From positions 8,145,001 to 8,209,000 of the forward strand of contig JAZGTH010000015.1 of NCBI GenBank assembly GCA_036877525.1: 64,000 nucleotides of DNA, in the 5' to 3' direction. Source of the DNA: Chromobotia macracanthus. Taxonomy: Eukaryota > Chordata > Actinopteri > Cypriniformes > Botiidae. This document shows, piece after piece, positions 22,810-34,536 of this stretch. Made by a program: the position numbers and the translations under genes. How positions within the stretch are numbered: the first letter of the stretch is position 1; every line of letters starts with the position of its first letter. The notes beneath the pieces were generated by a model that did no database searches, was not told where the DNA came from, and saw only the letters and a program-made list of their open reading frames with translations.

Positions 22810-24957
22810 CCCTAATTGATACTGTTGTAAAGTGCTGGACCACTGACTATTGTCTATGCTCGCAAAACTTAGAAAGCGATACTATTTTGCTTGCAAAACT
22901 TAGAAAGTAATACTGTAACGTTTAAAACTAAACTACTATTCTGTTTGACCTACGAGTACAGTATCATAGATTAGTTTTATAGTGTTTAATATGTTTGGGA
23001 CACTAATTATCAAGAAACATTAATGATTGATATCTGACATGTTCGGACTGTCAGTTTCCATAACACACACATTTTAATAAACAACCTAACTTACAGAAAC
23101 AAAGGCGGCTTGTATTATGCAAGTACGTAAAAAAAACAGTTCATTAATCAATACACTGTTTGACCATACACGAATGCAGCTAAAAAGTTGATAGCAGCGG
23201 AGGTCCGTAATAGGAAAGTACAAGAAACGGTACACACCCGAAAATATTCCGATAAGAAAACAAAAAATTGATTTGGGTTCCGGTCATTTATCGAAAATAG
23301 CATCTTATTGAAACCATTTTTGACCAATAGCATAATTTCCTCATAATTTGACCAATAGCGTAAGACCGCTTGGAAAGTTTTTTTTATTTATAAATTGCAG
23401 AAACAAAATAGAGGTGTTGTGGTTTACAAACAAAACAAGTGTTTGTTAACCACAAGCAACAATAAAGAGCATTATGTATTTCAAATATTGTTTTTTTTTC
23501 AATCTGTTTGTCACATGAATTTCCAAGCATTCCTCAGATGATTTATTGGTGATTTGTTTTATGGTCATTTCTTTCCTTTTTTATGTTTAAATTGAGTTGG
23601 TTGAGAGTAAAATAGAGAGTAGGTTGTCAATTACCATTCATTTTGAAATTATGTTCAGCAGTAACTTTACCCAGTGCAACTATCAGTGCAAAGTTATCAT
23701 ATTTTTGGTGAATAAATTATTCAATGGAATTATTCTAATAACATTAATTACTATAATTCCATGGCCTTTGTCAAGATTTTGAAAGTTGAAATGAAGAAAC
23801 AGATAAGACACACATACTGACAATAATTCTCAGCAAAAGCCATGAATGTGGTTTATACATCTGCAATCCAAGTTACACACTTTTCTATTTGAAATTTTCC
23901 CTTCTTAAAGGTAAGAAAGGGCCAGTTGTGTTTTGACACTGACATACTATATCTGTAGAAAGGGTGGGGTGACTGAGGACACCACACCTGGTCATATGTA
24001 AACATGACATTTGCATTTATTTGAAACGCATTGTTAAATGCCTGAACTAGCTATTATGATGTATTTGTGAAAGACATTTAATATATTTGAAGAAATGATT
24101 TGAATTGTCTGTTCTGAATTGTCTTTCTGAAAAGCAAAGATGACTATAATAATAGATAAACACATCTGTGTTTTAATTTCACCTAATCAAATATACTGTA
24201 AATATGGTCAACAGCCCATAAAAATGCAAACATAGAAAAAATTGCTTGACTAATGGTTAGGAGGCATATTATCCAAATGCCTGCAGTATGATGTTGTAAT
24301 TATTGTGTAAGATTTTAAAGTAAAAATCACTGTGAATTGTCACCTTTTATGTCATATCATGACTGAGTAGAATCATACAGCAGCCACTTTGAGCATAATT
24401 TTATGCATTCTCTTAGTTTTTGTCTAAATGTGATACTGCCAGAATATTTTTTCATAGTAAGTTTAAAATGTTTTAATGACAGATGTCAGCATTTAAAGTC
24501 ACATTAAAGGGATTTAAAGAAACTAGAAATGTTATCTGGACAGGGAAATTCGTATTTGCATTTTAAAAAGTTCGGAGAGATCAATTCCAAACATTTCCAT
24601 AGGCTTCTGAAGAACCATCTGTTTATCTTCTCATTTGTTTCATTACTGATGTACGTTTGGTTACTTACGTGGTCAACAAAGAACACACCACTGCCATGCA
24701 CCTAGGATGGACCTAAAAGTCACTACATCTAAGTAATATATAATAAAAGTAATCCTATTACTGTTTAATACCTTTTACAGTTATACATATATCAAATATA
24801 CATCACTAAACTAATATGCAGTTGTTTTAAACACAAAACTAGCACTGTTCATGCTTTAGAGAAGTACTTTATAAATCAATCTCTGATATTGTATAACTCT
24901 TCATATCAAGAATTTGTGTATTAGTAAAGTATGTGTATAGTTTGAATAATGTTCTTA
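22810..24957. other. Intergenic stretch without a recognised gene
   Basis: AT-rich DNA between the smg9 remnant and the Tc1 element. Short open frames here resemble nothing known to me. A block at about 23880-24230 is related to the region just upstream of the first Ly6 gene (about 27360-27700). Confidence 0.6.
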
Positions 24958-26540
24958 CAACCCCAAATCAGAAAAAGTTGGGACAGTATGGAAAACACAA
25001 ATAAAAAAAAAGTAGTGATTTCTAAATTTACTTTGACTTGTATTTCATTGCAGACAATACAACAGCACATTATTTAATGTGTTCATGATTTTTGTTTTTT
25101 CTTCAAAAACACAATTCCTATTTTGGTTCTTGCAACACATTTCAAAAAAAGTTGGAACAGTAAAGCATTTACCACTTTGTAATGTTGCCATTCCTTTTCA
25201 CAACACTTAAAAAGACGTTTAGGGACTGAAGACACCAAGTGAAGAAATGTTTCAGGTGTAATTTTGTCCCATTCTTGCTGCAAACAAGTCTTAAGGTGGG
25301 CAACAGTACGGGGTCTTCGTTGTCGCATTTTGCTCTTCAAAGTGCGCCACACATTCTCTATTGGAGACAGGTCGGGACTGCAGGCAGGCCAGTCAAGTAC
25401 CTGTATCTTCTTCCTCTGCAGCCAGGACTTTGTAATGTGTGCAGAATGTGGTTTTGCATTATCTAGTTGAAATATGCATGGACGTCCCTGGAAAAGATGT
25501 CTTCTTGAAGGCAGCATATTGTGCTCCAAAATCTCTATGTACTTTTCAGCATTAATGGTGCCATCACAGAAGTGCAAGTTACCTTTACCAAGGGCACTGA
25601 CACAACCTCATACCATAACAGACCCTGGCTTTTGGACATGTTGCTGGTAACAGTCTGGATGATCCTTTTCTTCTTTGGTCCGGAGCACATGGCGTCCATT
25701 TCTCCCAAAAAATACCTGAAATACTGATTCATCTGACCACAGTACACGTTTCCACTGTGTGATGGTCCATCCCAGATGCCTCCGAGCCCAGAGAAGTGGA
25801 CAGCGCTTCTGGACACTGTTAACATAGGGCTTCCTTTTGGCACAGTACAGTTTTAACTGGCATTTGTAGATGTAACTACGTATTGTGGTACTTGACAAAG
25901 GTTTGCCAAAGTAGTCCTGAGCCCATGTGGTGATATTGCTAATAGATGAATGATGATTCTTGATGCAGTGCCGCCTGAGGGATCGGAGAGCACGGTTGTT
26001 CAGCTTAGGCTTGCGCCCTTGTTCTTCACGCACTGACATTCCTCCACATTCCTTGAATCTTTTAATTGTTATGCACTGTTGAAGGTGAAATAAGCAAATG
26101 TCTTCCTATCTTTCTTTGAGGAACATTGTTTTTAAACATTTCAATAATTTTCTCATGTATTTGTTGGCAAACTGGCGATCCTCTGCCCATCTATGCTCCA
26201 AAAGGAGAGCTTTCTTGGATGCTGCTTTTGTACCAAATCATAATTACAATCACCTGTTGACATCACCTGTTTCAAATCACATCATTATTTAACCAATTTA
26301 CCTGATTACTAGCCCTAAATTGCTCCTGTTCCAACTTTTTTTGAAATGTGTTGCAAGAACCAAAATAAGAATTTTGTTTTTTTGAAGAAAACACAATAAA
26401 AATCATGAGGAACACATTAAATAATGTGCTGTTGTATTGTCTGCAATGAAATACAAGTCAAAGTAAATTTAGAAATCACTACTTTCTTTTATTTATTTGT
26501 GTTTTCCATACTGTCCCAACTTTTTTCTGATTTGGGGTTG
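24958..26540 (-). mobile_element. Tc1/mariner transposon with about 200-base terminal inverted repeats
   Basis: The left end starts CAACCCCAAATCAGAAAAAG and the right end finishes CTGATTTGGGGTTG, each flanked by TA (24956-24957 and 26541-26542), the standard Tc1 target duplication. The inverted repeats run about 24958-25160 and 26326-26540; both the outer AGTTGGGACAGTATGG and the inner CTGTTCCAAC blocks match. The transposase reads on the minus strand. Total length is about 1,583 bases, normal for the family. Confidence 0.95.
25083..26240 (-). pseudogene. Tc1-like transposase, interrupted
   Basis: The main frame runs from about 26039 to 25083 and is broken by one in-frame TGA at 25608-25610, where related proteins have Trp (VMVWG). 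Helix-turn-helix DNA-binding sequence precedes it and continues with frameshifts up to about 26240. The catalytic DDE triad is visible: Asp in WSDES, Asp in QLDNAKPH and Glu in PIENVW, with 34 residues between the last two (DD34E). The protein would cut and paste the element through its inverted repeats. With one nonsense codon and a degraded N terminus this copy is inactive, but it could still be mobilised by an intact relative. Confidence 0.92.
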
Positions 26541-26542
26541 TA

Positions 26543-28056
26543 TAATCAAGCAATAATGTTAATACAACATCGAAAAAATTTGGCATTTTAAACATTCCTA
26601 AAACTTTTGGTAACTTAATGGAAATGTTAGGGAAACATTCTTGCAACCTAAAATTGTTACCTGATAATACTGGCCATGATGTCTGTTTTACTCAAAATTT
26701 AACACAACATCCTTGTTTGGTGAAGGGATTATTTTTTGCTGAAAGTTGTTTCTTTTTTTTTCTACAACTGAGTAAGCTGATGTTTGCATATTGTAAAATC
26801 CAATTTCCATATGCAGATCCTGTGATTTATTTAAATAACAGCTGTCAAACAATCAGTACAAATAAAAACAGAACTGCAAGCTTCAAGCATAGATGTTTTA
26901 GACCTTCTGCTCCTCCACCTGTATTGTAAGAAATTTTTTGCTTTTGCCAAAACGTTTCAAGCAAAAGGAAAATGAAACATAATAAACTATATACTATTAA
27001 CCTTCCTTTCATGTTTACATCACTTTTTGTCTTTTTAAAAGCGAACTAATCTTATTCTCATGTTTGGTAAAAATAAGTTCTGCATTACATTGCAAAAAAT
27101 AAATAAATAAGGTTTTAGGTTTTCATAAAATTTGTTATTAAAAACAAATAATATCCCACCCCCAGCAGGTGCATTTAAGAACATCTAATAGGCTTTCATT
27201 GTTTTCATATCAGCTTGGAGAATAATGGATGGTACACCTCTGTCCTCTGATTCACTTTCCAGATTTTAAACTTTGTAAGTTCTTTTTTTCTAAAAGAACA
27301 TTAGGAACATTTGTTCATGTTGTCATGTTGGATTAGGCAAATGATTGTTCTAACCCAGCAGATACAACTTTTTTGTGTTTTGGAGGTACCATAATATTTT
27401 CCTAAATTAAGATTACATTCAAAAGGGTCTACTAGCTGTGTTCTGACACTTACATAATACATCTGGAGATAGGCTGGAGAGACCCATATAGGACACCAAA
27501 CCCAGTCACATATGTATGTAAATGTGAAATTTGCATTAATTTGAGAATGCAATCTTAAATGATTAAATAATAAAATAATAACAAAAATTAATAATTTAAT
27601 AGTAATAGATACAGAGATCTAAACCATGTTTTAATTAATGAGTCACAAAATTCAGAGTAAGGTCCATTTTGTAATGTAACAAAAATGCATAAAGTAGTAA
27701 GTCTACTGGAAATATGCCACTCCTCTACCATCTGCATTCACTGACACATTTACTATCAAACAAATTAACTCAAAATGCCAGTATATAATTGGTACCAGTG
27801 TATTTAGTTACTTCATAACTTAATTAAACTGCTTATGAACATTTCAAAAGTTAAAAATGCCTTGGTTTTTGCGGAAGATAATATTTTCTTGGTATTCTGT
27901 TTAACAAAATATATTAAGAAGTTTTGAATATGTTAATAAGGCATCTTCTTCCAGCGCTACATGTTCCATACTGAAAATAGGATGCAAACCACACCTTCTG
28001 GTAAGTCTTTATAAGATCTCACATGACCCAACCATTATTTCTCAGCTGGACCAGCT
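26543..28056. other. Intergenic stretch upstream of the first Ly6 gene
   Basis: AT-rich DNA with no recognised exon. The segment 27960-28056 probably holds the proximal promoter and 5' UTR of the Ly6 gene that starts at 28057. Confidence 0.5.
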
Positions 28057-29331
28057 ATGGCACTTCAATGCATCATTCTACTGCTCATTAGCATGTTCTT
28101 CTCTAAAGGTACTTAAAATACTTTTATATAAACACATTTTTAATTACTGTATTTTATTAACACTTACGATATGATATTATACGATTTTAAGTGTTTGTAA
28201 ATAGATTGAAAAACACATAAATCATAATAAATATTTATTTATGTAGCTTTTTCTATTGTTTAGGAATCTGTTTGCCTGAACATCAATCTTAATTTTGTGT
28301 TATTTTTCTCGCTGTCTTTCAGCACTGGCACTGAAATGTTATGAATGTATACCTTATGGAACCACTGGAACATGCACAGATATTGAACAAGTCTGTCAGT
28401 CTCAGTGTAACTCCTTGACCATGACTATGTACGTAGGTAAGAGTAACGTGACAGAATTACACATACAAAATAATGTGTAAGTCAAGAGTGACAAGATGAC
28501 AGTGAATCTTCAACATTTAATGTTGGTCTTCACAGGTGGCTTTAAACAAAATCAGAGCATGAAGACTTGTGGTGATTTGTTTTCATGTCTCACTGGGAGC
28601 ATAAACTATGGAGAGAGCAAAGTGACCCTCAACAGCAAGTGCTGTAGCACAGACCTCTGCAACAGTAAAAATGCACCAGGTACTGTGAGTGTATGAGATC
28701 ACTGATCAGGAGGTTTTCCAACTTCTCTGTTGTGCTGTTTCATTACCATTTGAATGGTCTGTTTCATATCATCTTATATTTCATTAAATTCTGTAGTACT
28801 GAAATATTTTGCATTGATGGGATGCAATATCACTTTGCCTGTTTGCCAGTTGCATTTGTTGTGTGTGGTATCCATATTATACAAGAAGTTTAAATCAAGA
28901 CTTTTTATTAATTTAATCTAATTTATTATTTCTTATTTTAGAGTTGCCACGCCTCCCCCCTAACGGAAGGAGCTGTTTCACCTATGATAAGAGAGGCAGC
29001 TTAGATGTTTTGCCTTGTGAAGGTGATGAGACCCAATGCTTCACTACAACAGGTAATTTCTGATTTCTAGTGCAAATCAATGGTAATTTGCCTGTATTCA
29101 AATTTCACACCAAATCTTCTTTTGCTTTCAGTTGAGGTAGATGGCAAGACGCAGACTTTAAAGGGATGTTCAAGCAAGCTCTTCTGTGGGAGCTATGGAT
29201 CTCGAGTACTGGGGCGCAGTACTGTGGGTGTTGAAATTAAATGTTGTGAGGGAGCCCTGTGTAACAGTGCCCAGAGCATCAGAGTTTTCCTCATGCTGCT
29301 GGTACCACTAATCTCCCTACTTTTCTTCTAA
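28057..29331 (+). CDS. Two-domain Ly6/uPAR (LU) protein, GPI-anchored, copy A
   Basis: Five exons: 28057-28108, 28323-28436, 28536-28679, 28942-29052 and 29132-29331. Every intron is phase 1, the usual plan for Ly6/uPAR genes. The product is 206 residues. Residues 1-17 (MALQCIILLLISMFFSK) form a signal peptide. LU domain 1 has all ten cysteines, from LKCYEC to KCCSTDLCN. LU domain 2 runs from RSCFTYD to KCCEGALCN but has eight, lacking the second and third. The hydrophobic tail ending FLMLLVPLISLLFF suggests a GPI-anchor signal. The protein should sit on the outer cell surface. The family includes uPAR, LYPD proteins and phospholipase A2 inhibitors; ligand and exact orthologue cannot be told. 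AATAAA motifs lie near 29742. Confidence 0.88.
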
Positions 29332-30676
29332 TATGTACTTTTTCAATTTGCTAACTTATTCCATTGATAGAAAGGGTGCAGTTCTAAATGCTCTTCTTAG
29401 TTAATACAATAGAATTTTAAAATATATAATTGTATTGTATTTTTTAAATACCTGCCATTACTAATATTACAGGTTCTGTTATATTTGTTACATTGTCATT
29501 TCAAATATAAATCAATTTAAGATTGATTTATTTTATTTTTATTTTAGTTTGTTGGGTCAATTCTTTTACTTGAAGTCAGCACATACAGTTTTGCTTACAT
29601 ATAATTATGAGCCATACCACCAACCTCACTCTCCTACACAGTATAGGTTACATAATCTTTCAATCAAGTCTTTTATTTAAACACTACGCCATTGTACACA
29701 ATCAGTGAAGTCTAACAAACTATCATTTGTCACAGGTCATGAATAAAATAAATAGATACTGTTTATGCAGATGTTCACTTGTTTTGATTTTAATTTAATT
29801 TAATTTGATTAGTTTCCTATCTAATTTGTTATTAACCTGCGCTTCATGGCCAGGGCTGTGTTTCTCAAAAGAATTGTACATAACATTACTGCTTAATAAC
29901 ATGACACAAGACTTGTCGTATTGTCTTATAAAAGGTAGGGTAGGCAATTTCATGGAGGCTAGCAATAGCAACCTAGGCAAGTAGGACATCCTATCATTGC
30001 ATTCGGACTGAATGTAACGATTGGATGAACATTTTATGGTCCTGTGCCTTCCACTAAAGATATATAAATATATTTATACCACTTGACTTGGTGTTTGCTA
30101 GCAGGATGTGAAGAGACTTTCAACCAGTATGAAAAATGTTTCTGGAAAAGATCGCACACTACTTTTAAGAACATTAGTCACATAAGTCACATCCATGCCA
30201 GCAGGCAGAAAATGGTGTCCTCTGATGGTGAGAATGCTGTATAACACTCTCCCTTGCATTTACACTATCTGTGTTTTAAATATATACTCCATAAAGAATT
30301 TTGTGCTTCCAACTTTGGCCAGGCTGTTTCTTTCCATGTAATAAAAGTGAAATGTGACCACAGTCCTAAAGTGGAATAATGTGCCTGAATCATGTGGCTT
30401 GTTTGATGGTGCTTGTATGGTAAGTTGTTTGTCTGTAGACCTTCCTGTATGTCTCCGCTGTCCTGTACATTAAAGGCATAAAATAGCTCACAATTACAAA
30501 AAAATTACCACAGTGAACATGGAAGCATTATACACACACAGTTCTTTCACATGTTGGAAACACCTTTTTGAAGTATCAGTTTCAGCATGTTTCATATTTC
30601 AGGGCATTGATTCATTCCAGGCTGGGGGATGTAGGGTGCTGTCCACAGACTCACCTCAGTCTAAGTACAGATCAAA
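29332..30676. other. Spacer between the two Ly6 genes
   Basis: AT-rich DNA including the 3' UTR of copy A and the promoter side of copy B. No further LU exon was recognised. An open stretch at about 30110-30235 has a possible donor, but it resembles no known family. Confidence 0.5.
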
Positions 30677-32659
30677 ATGGCATCGTCTCTTCTCTTTATT
30701 CTGATGAGTACACTTCTCTACAAAGGTAATCAAAATTTTATCTTTACACACATTCTGACATTAAATGCTTATCATTAACTGTTCTCAGCTACTGAGAGAA
30801 TTATGGTGCATAAGTGGCTGTATGGAGTAAATGGATGATTACAGAGCAATCTTAGTACTGCTAAACATGATAGACATGTTGACTTTTCTTTTGAACTATC
30901 AACACACAATTCCAAAAAATGTAATCCCAGCATACTACTTCAAAAATACATTGCACTTTTTTGCATTTTCTGAAAAGATATGCTGTGTTTTAGATAACAT
31001 TTAATTACAGATAAAATAAGAATAACTGCAACACCAAAAGACTATTTTTTATTATTTCAGTAAATTCTCTTACCTGCTATCAGTGCGTACCTGAGACATC
31101 AGTCAAATGCACTGAAATTAAAGTGGAGTGTGCTGATCAGTGTGGCACTATGAAAACCACATCGTATATGGGTAAGAATCACAGGAGGGTGAACATTTGC
31201 TCTGAAATTGAATATAAATACTTATATTGTCTTTCTATATAATTTATATGTAAATTTTCACTGTAGGAAACAACAAGTTGACCGACATGATCATGAAGAA
31301 CTGCTCATTAACTCAAAAATGTTTGACTGCATCTGTAAACTTAGGAGTCACAAAAACTATCATTAGTAATCAGTGCTGTGATACAAACCTGTGCAATAAC
31401 CAGAGTGAACCAGGTACATTTTACACAGCAGGAAAAAGGTGCCGAAAGACAATAGATTAAAAATGTTTAATTGTCAATTCAAATCTTATACATCAAAAAC
31501 AGTACTGGAATCTATATACTAATTGTGTTACGTTATGCATGTTTTATAGAATCACCAAAAAATGTCCCAAATGGTTTGATGTGCTACACCTGCAATGAAA
31601 AGGATTGCTCTTCAACTTTAGCTTGTGTTGATGGTGAAGATCAATGTATCAAAGCCACAGGTACAGTGACACAAAAACGAGATATAAGCAGTGACTTAAA
31701 GCATTTCAGTGTACAACGCAAGAAATAACATTTTTATTTATTTACTAGTTTTAGATATGTTAGAGTTAGGAAAGGTTCAGGTTTGTTAGATTTTATAAGT
31801 AAAAATATAGGTAATGTATCAATATGTTGCTTAATTAAAAAGTATGTGATATTTTTGCCAAAAGATACCTGAATGAAAGTAAGTCTGTTTAAAAAAATAA
31901 TTGTACAAAATTTAAAAGTAAATGTGAGCATTTCTGTTAGCTTTAGAAATCTTTGAAGAGGCAGTTCTCAGTAAAGTTACTTTGATGCGCAAACTGTTCA
32001 AAGCAACTCACACAATCACAGTTTTCTCAGTGTCTTTACCTCGAGGACACACCCAATGCTACTGAAACCAAATCCTGAAACCTGTTACCTGACAGTTAAA
32101 CATTAACATCAGCTGCAGTTGCTAGTTTAGAATTATTTGAAACTTGAATGTAGGAATTTAAAAATGAATTCCCAATCATTTCCTTATTTGACCCAAGTTT
32201 GTGTTTTAACAATTTCTAACATACTGATGCTACAACTTTTCTTCTTTACACTTTATGACTCTATGATGTCTTTCTGACATCATCGAAATGGAATTTGGAC
32301 CCCTGCAGGCAATGAAACTGTTTTATATTACAAATGCTCAGTGTTCCAAATAAAACTATATTTGTGTCGTTGTTGTAAGGTAATATCATAATCCAGAATA
32401 CATTTCCTCTCAGAACAGCAGAATGACTGTGATCTATCTATTCACAGTTGATGCTGATGGACAGATAAAGATGATGAGAGGATGTGCCACCAGAAGTTTC
32501 TGTAGAGGTGACCTGGCCACACAGATTGGCCAGTCCAGTATAACGATGGGTCTGACCTGTTGTGAAGGAAATCTTTGTAACAGTGCTACAGCTGTCAATA
32601 AGAGCTTTCTGTTTCAAATGGGGCTGCTGTTCTATATTGTTCTACAGGCATCATTTTGA
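30677..32659 (+). CDS. Two-domain Ly6/uPAR (LU) protein, GPI-anchored, copy B
   Basis: Five exons: 30677-30725, 31061-31171, 31267-31413, 31550-31660 and 32448-32659. All introns are phase 1 and exon sizes nearly equal those of copy A, so the two arose by tandem duplication. The product is 209 residues: signal peptide MASSLLFILMSTLLYK, LU domain 1 (LTCYQC to QCCDTNLCN) with ten cysteines, LU domain 2 (LMCYTC to TCCEGNLCN) also with ten, and a hydrophobic C terminus (FQMGLLFYIVLQASF) typical of GPI attachment. It is predicted to be on the cell surface. The location beside kcnn4 and smg9 recalls PLAUR and LYPD5 next to KCNN4 and SMG9 in mammals. A possible poly(A) signal AATAAA is near 32935. 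Confidence 0.88.
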
Positions 32660-33570
32660 ACTTTGTGTTTGCTATGATTATTTACAAACATTCATTTTTA
32701 TTTTCCTGCATGGTTGTTTTATAAATCTGTTGTTAATGCTGCTGCATATGAAAATATAGAATGTGTGACATTGTTGCATTAGAGCGCTTGTTAGGTATTT
32801 ATTTTGTATTTACTGAAACTTTTATAAACTTCATTTTTGCCTCTCTCTCGCAATTTGTACTGAAATATTTTCATCATTCTGAAAAGATGGTTAAAAGGAT
32901 TATGTAAACAATAGAGACGTACTTCACTCTTGGAATAAATTTCATAAATTGTCAAAATAATTAATTTTTACATTAAATGTATGTTTTAAATCATCTAGTC
33001 CCTCTTAAACTGGTGTGAAACAGTGTCTATTTTCTTTTCAAGATTGAGGATTTAGGTTTCTACATGGAATAAGGTTTCAAGACACTAACATGGTTTCATA
33101 AATCCTTTCTGCCTTGGGCCTCTGAATTGTCTTAAACAAAGAAAATGAAACTGAAATCTCCCGACACCCTCAAAGTATCTCTTCATGTTACACTTTTTTC
33201 ATCTTTTTTTAAAGGTGAACACAGGTGTGCAAAATTCCACCTGGTTAGCAACACTTGGAATTGCAAATCCAGTAGCGTAAAGAAACAATCTTGTTTTCCA
33301 GTGCTTAAAAGATTGCTGACATCTTTTATCATTGCATTGTTTTAAACCAACTCGATTTACATGCAGCAGTTCTTCAGTCAGAAATTATTAGTTACTATTA
33401 ACTAGTTTCTCTAACTTTTTACCCTGATGATTCATTCTTCTAAAGGTATAATGTTTTCTTTGGTATGCCAAAAACACATTTACATCTGGTTAGCTTGATT
33501 TCATGCATTTTCATCTATTGTTTTAACAACAAAAAAAACAAGTTGAACATAAACATTGTGTTAAATTATT
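32660..33570. other. Intergenic stretch between Ly6 copy B and ywhab
   Basis: It contains the 3' UTR of copy B and AT-rich DNA. A 66-codon open frame at 33145-33345 has no LU cysteine pattern and was not accepted. Confidence 0.5.
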
Positions 33571-33571
33571 T

Positions 33572-34536
33572 TTTATTCCACTTACATGAAATTACATATT
33601 TTCCCTCCAAATAACATTTATGCTTGGGTGTTCTGTATGAAACTTCCAGAGACATGACAAAGCTAGCCAGCCCAGCAGTATCCCTATTTCCTCCCCATAT
33701 TAACTATGTCATAGCCACATGCAATTTAGGCAAGTATCAAAAGAAATGAAATAGGAGAAATAAAAACAATTACTGGACAAAGTAGTAACTAAATCACACT
33801 GACATTTCCTACAGCTTGTACAGTCATACAGTAAAAGTATCAAGCATATGTGCTCTTTGATCTTATGGTACACTATACCTCGTAATTAACAGGGAATAAG
33901 TAAATGCCATTTGCAGGGCTTTAAATGCCTGGAATAAAAAACTTGAAAGTGACAATAAATGGAATGTATTTTTTGTCATGATTTTACAGGATGTGTGAGC
34001 TAGGTCACTGTATAATGTGATGCTGTTGTTGGGTCTTTCCTAGCTACAGAGTAGAACTGCTATCCTCACTTCTACTTGAAGGGCTGTTTATAATGCAGGC
34101 GCTAATTTTCAAGCATACATAATGACCATGGCAAACACACTCCTTGACAGAGATTTACATAAAGTATAAGAATAACAAAGGATTTAACTGGCAACTTTTG
34201 CATGAGCTGAGAACTTGCCCTCACCGCATTCTTCCACGCTAATGCGACAACCTATCGCTCCCCAAGGAGAAAACAAGGTTAACAGTAGACAAAACCTTAG
34301 CCCTTTCCCATGTCCCATCCAAGCCCCTCCCACCCACAATTTTAACTCCTCCCACTCCCCCTCCCATTACACAAATCCTTAGAAAAACCCCACAATGACA
34401 AGGAAGGAAGAAAGCAAGGAAGGCGCGAGAGTAAAAGAACTAAAAGAGACAGATGTTGATGATGAGGTGGTCTCAGTGTTGATGGTGAGCTGGAACAACG
34501 GCAGGTGAATAACAGAGGAAGGACGGACAGTGAGAC
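33572..34536 (-). other. ywhab: Probable ywhab 3' untranslated region
   Basis: It follows the ywhab stop at 34537-34539 on the minus strand. A minus-strand AATAAA (TTTATT on +, 33572-33577) is a plausible poly(A) signal. Long 3' UTRs are usual for 14-3-3 genes. Confidence 0.45.

Larger units (their letters stand above)
23880..27700. repeat. Diverged direct duplication upstream of the Ly6 cluster
   Basis: Copy one is about 23880-24230 and copy two about 27360-27700. The related order includes TTTTGACACT / TTCTGACACTTACATA, GGACACCA, a GTCATATGTAAA / GTCACATATGTATGTAAA pair, GACATTTGCATT / GAAATTTGCATT, and a later ATAGATA...ATCTGTGTTTTAATT / ATAGATACAGAGATCTAAACCATGTTTTAATT pair. The Tc1 element lies between the copies. 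The copies differ a lot, so the duplication is old. Confidence 0.55.

Noticed and set aside
33145..33345. Possible third Ly6/uPAR exon
   Set aside because: It lacks the LU cysteine spacing and has no phase-1 junctions.
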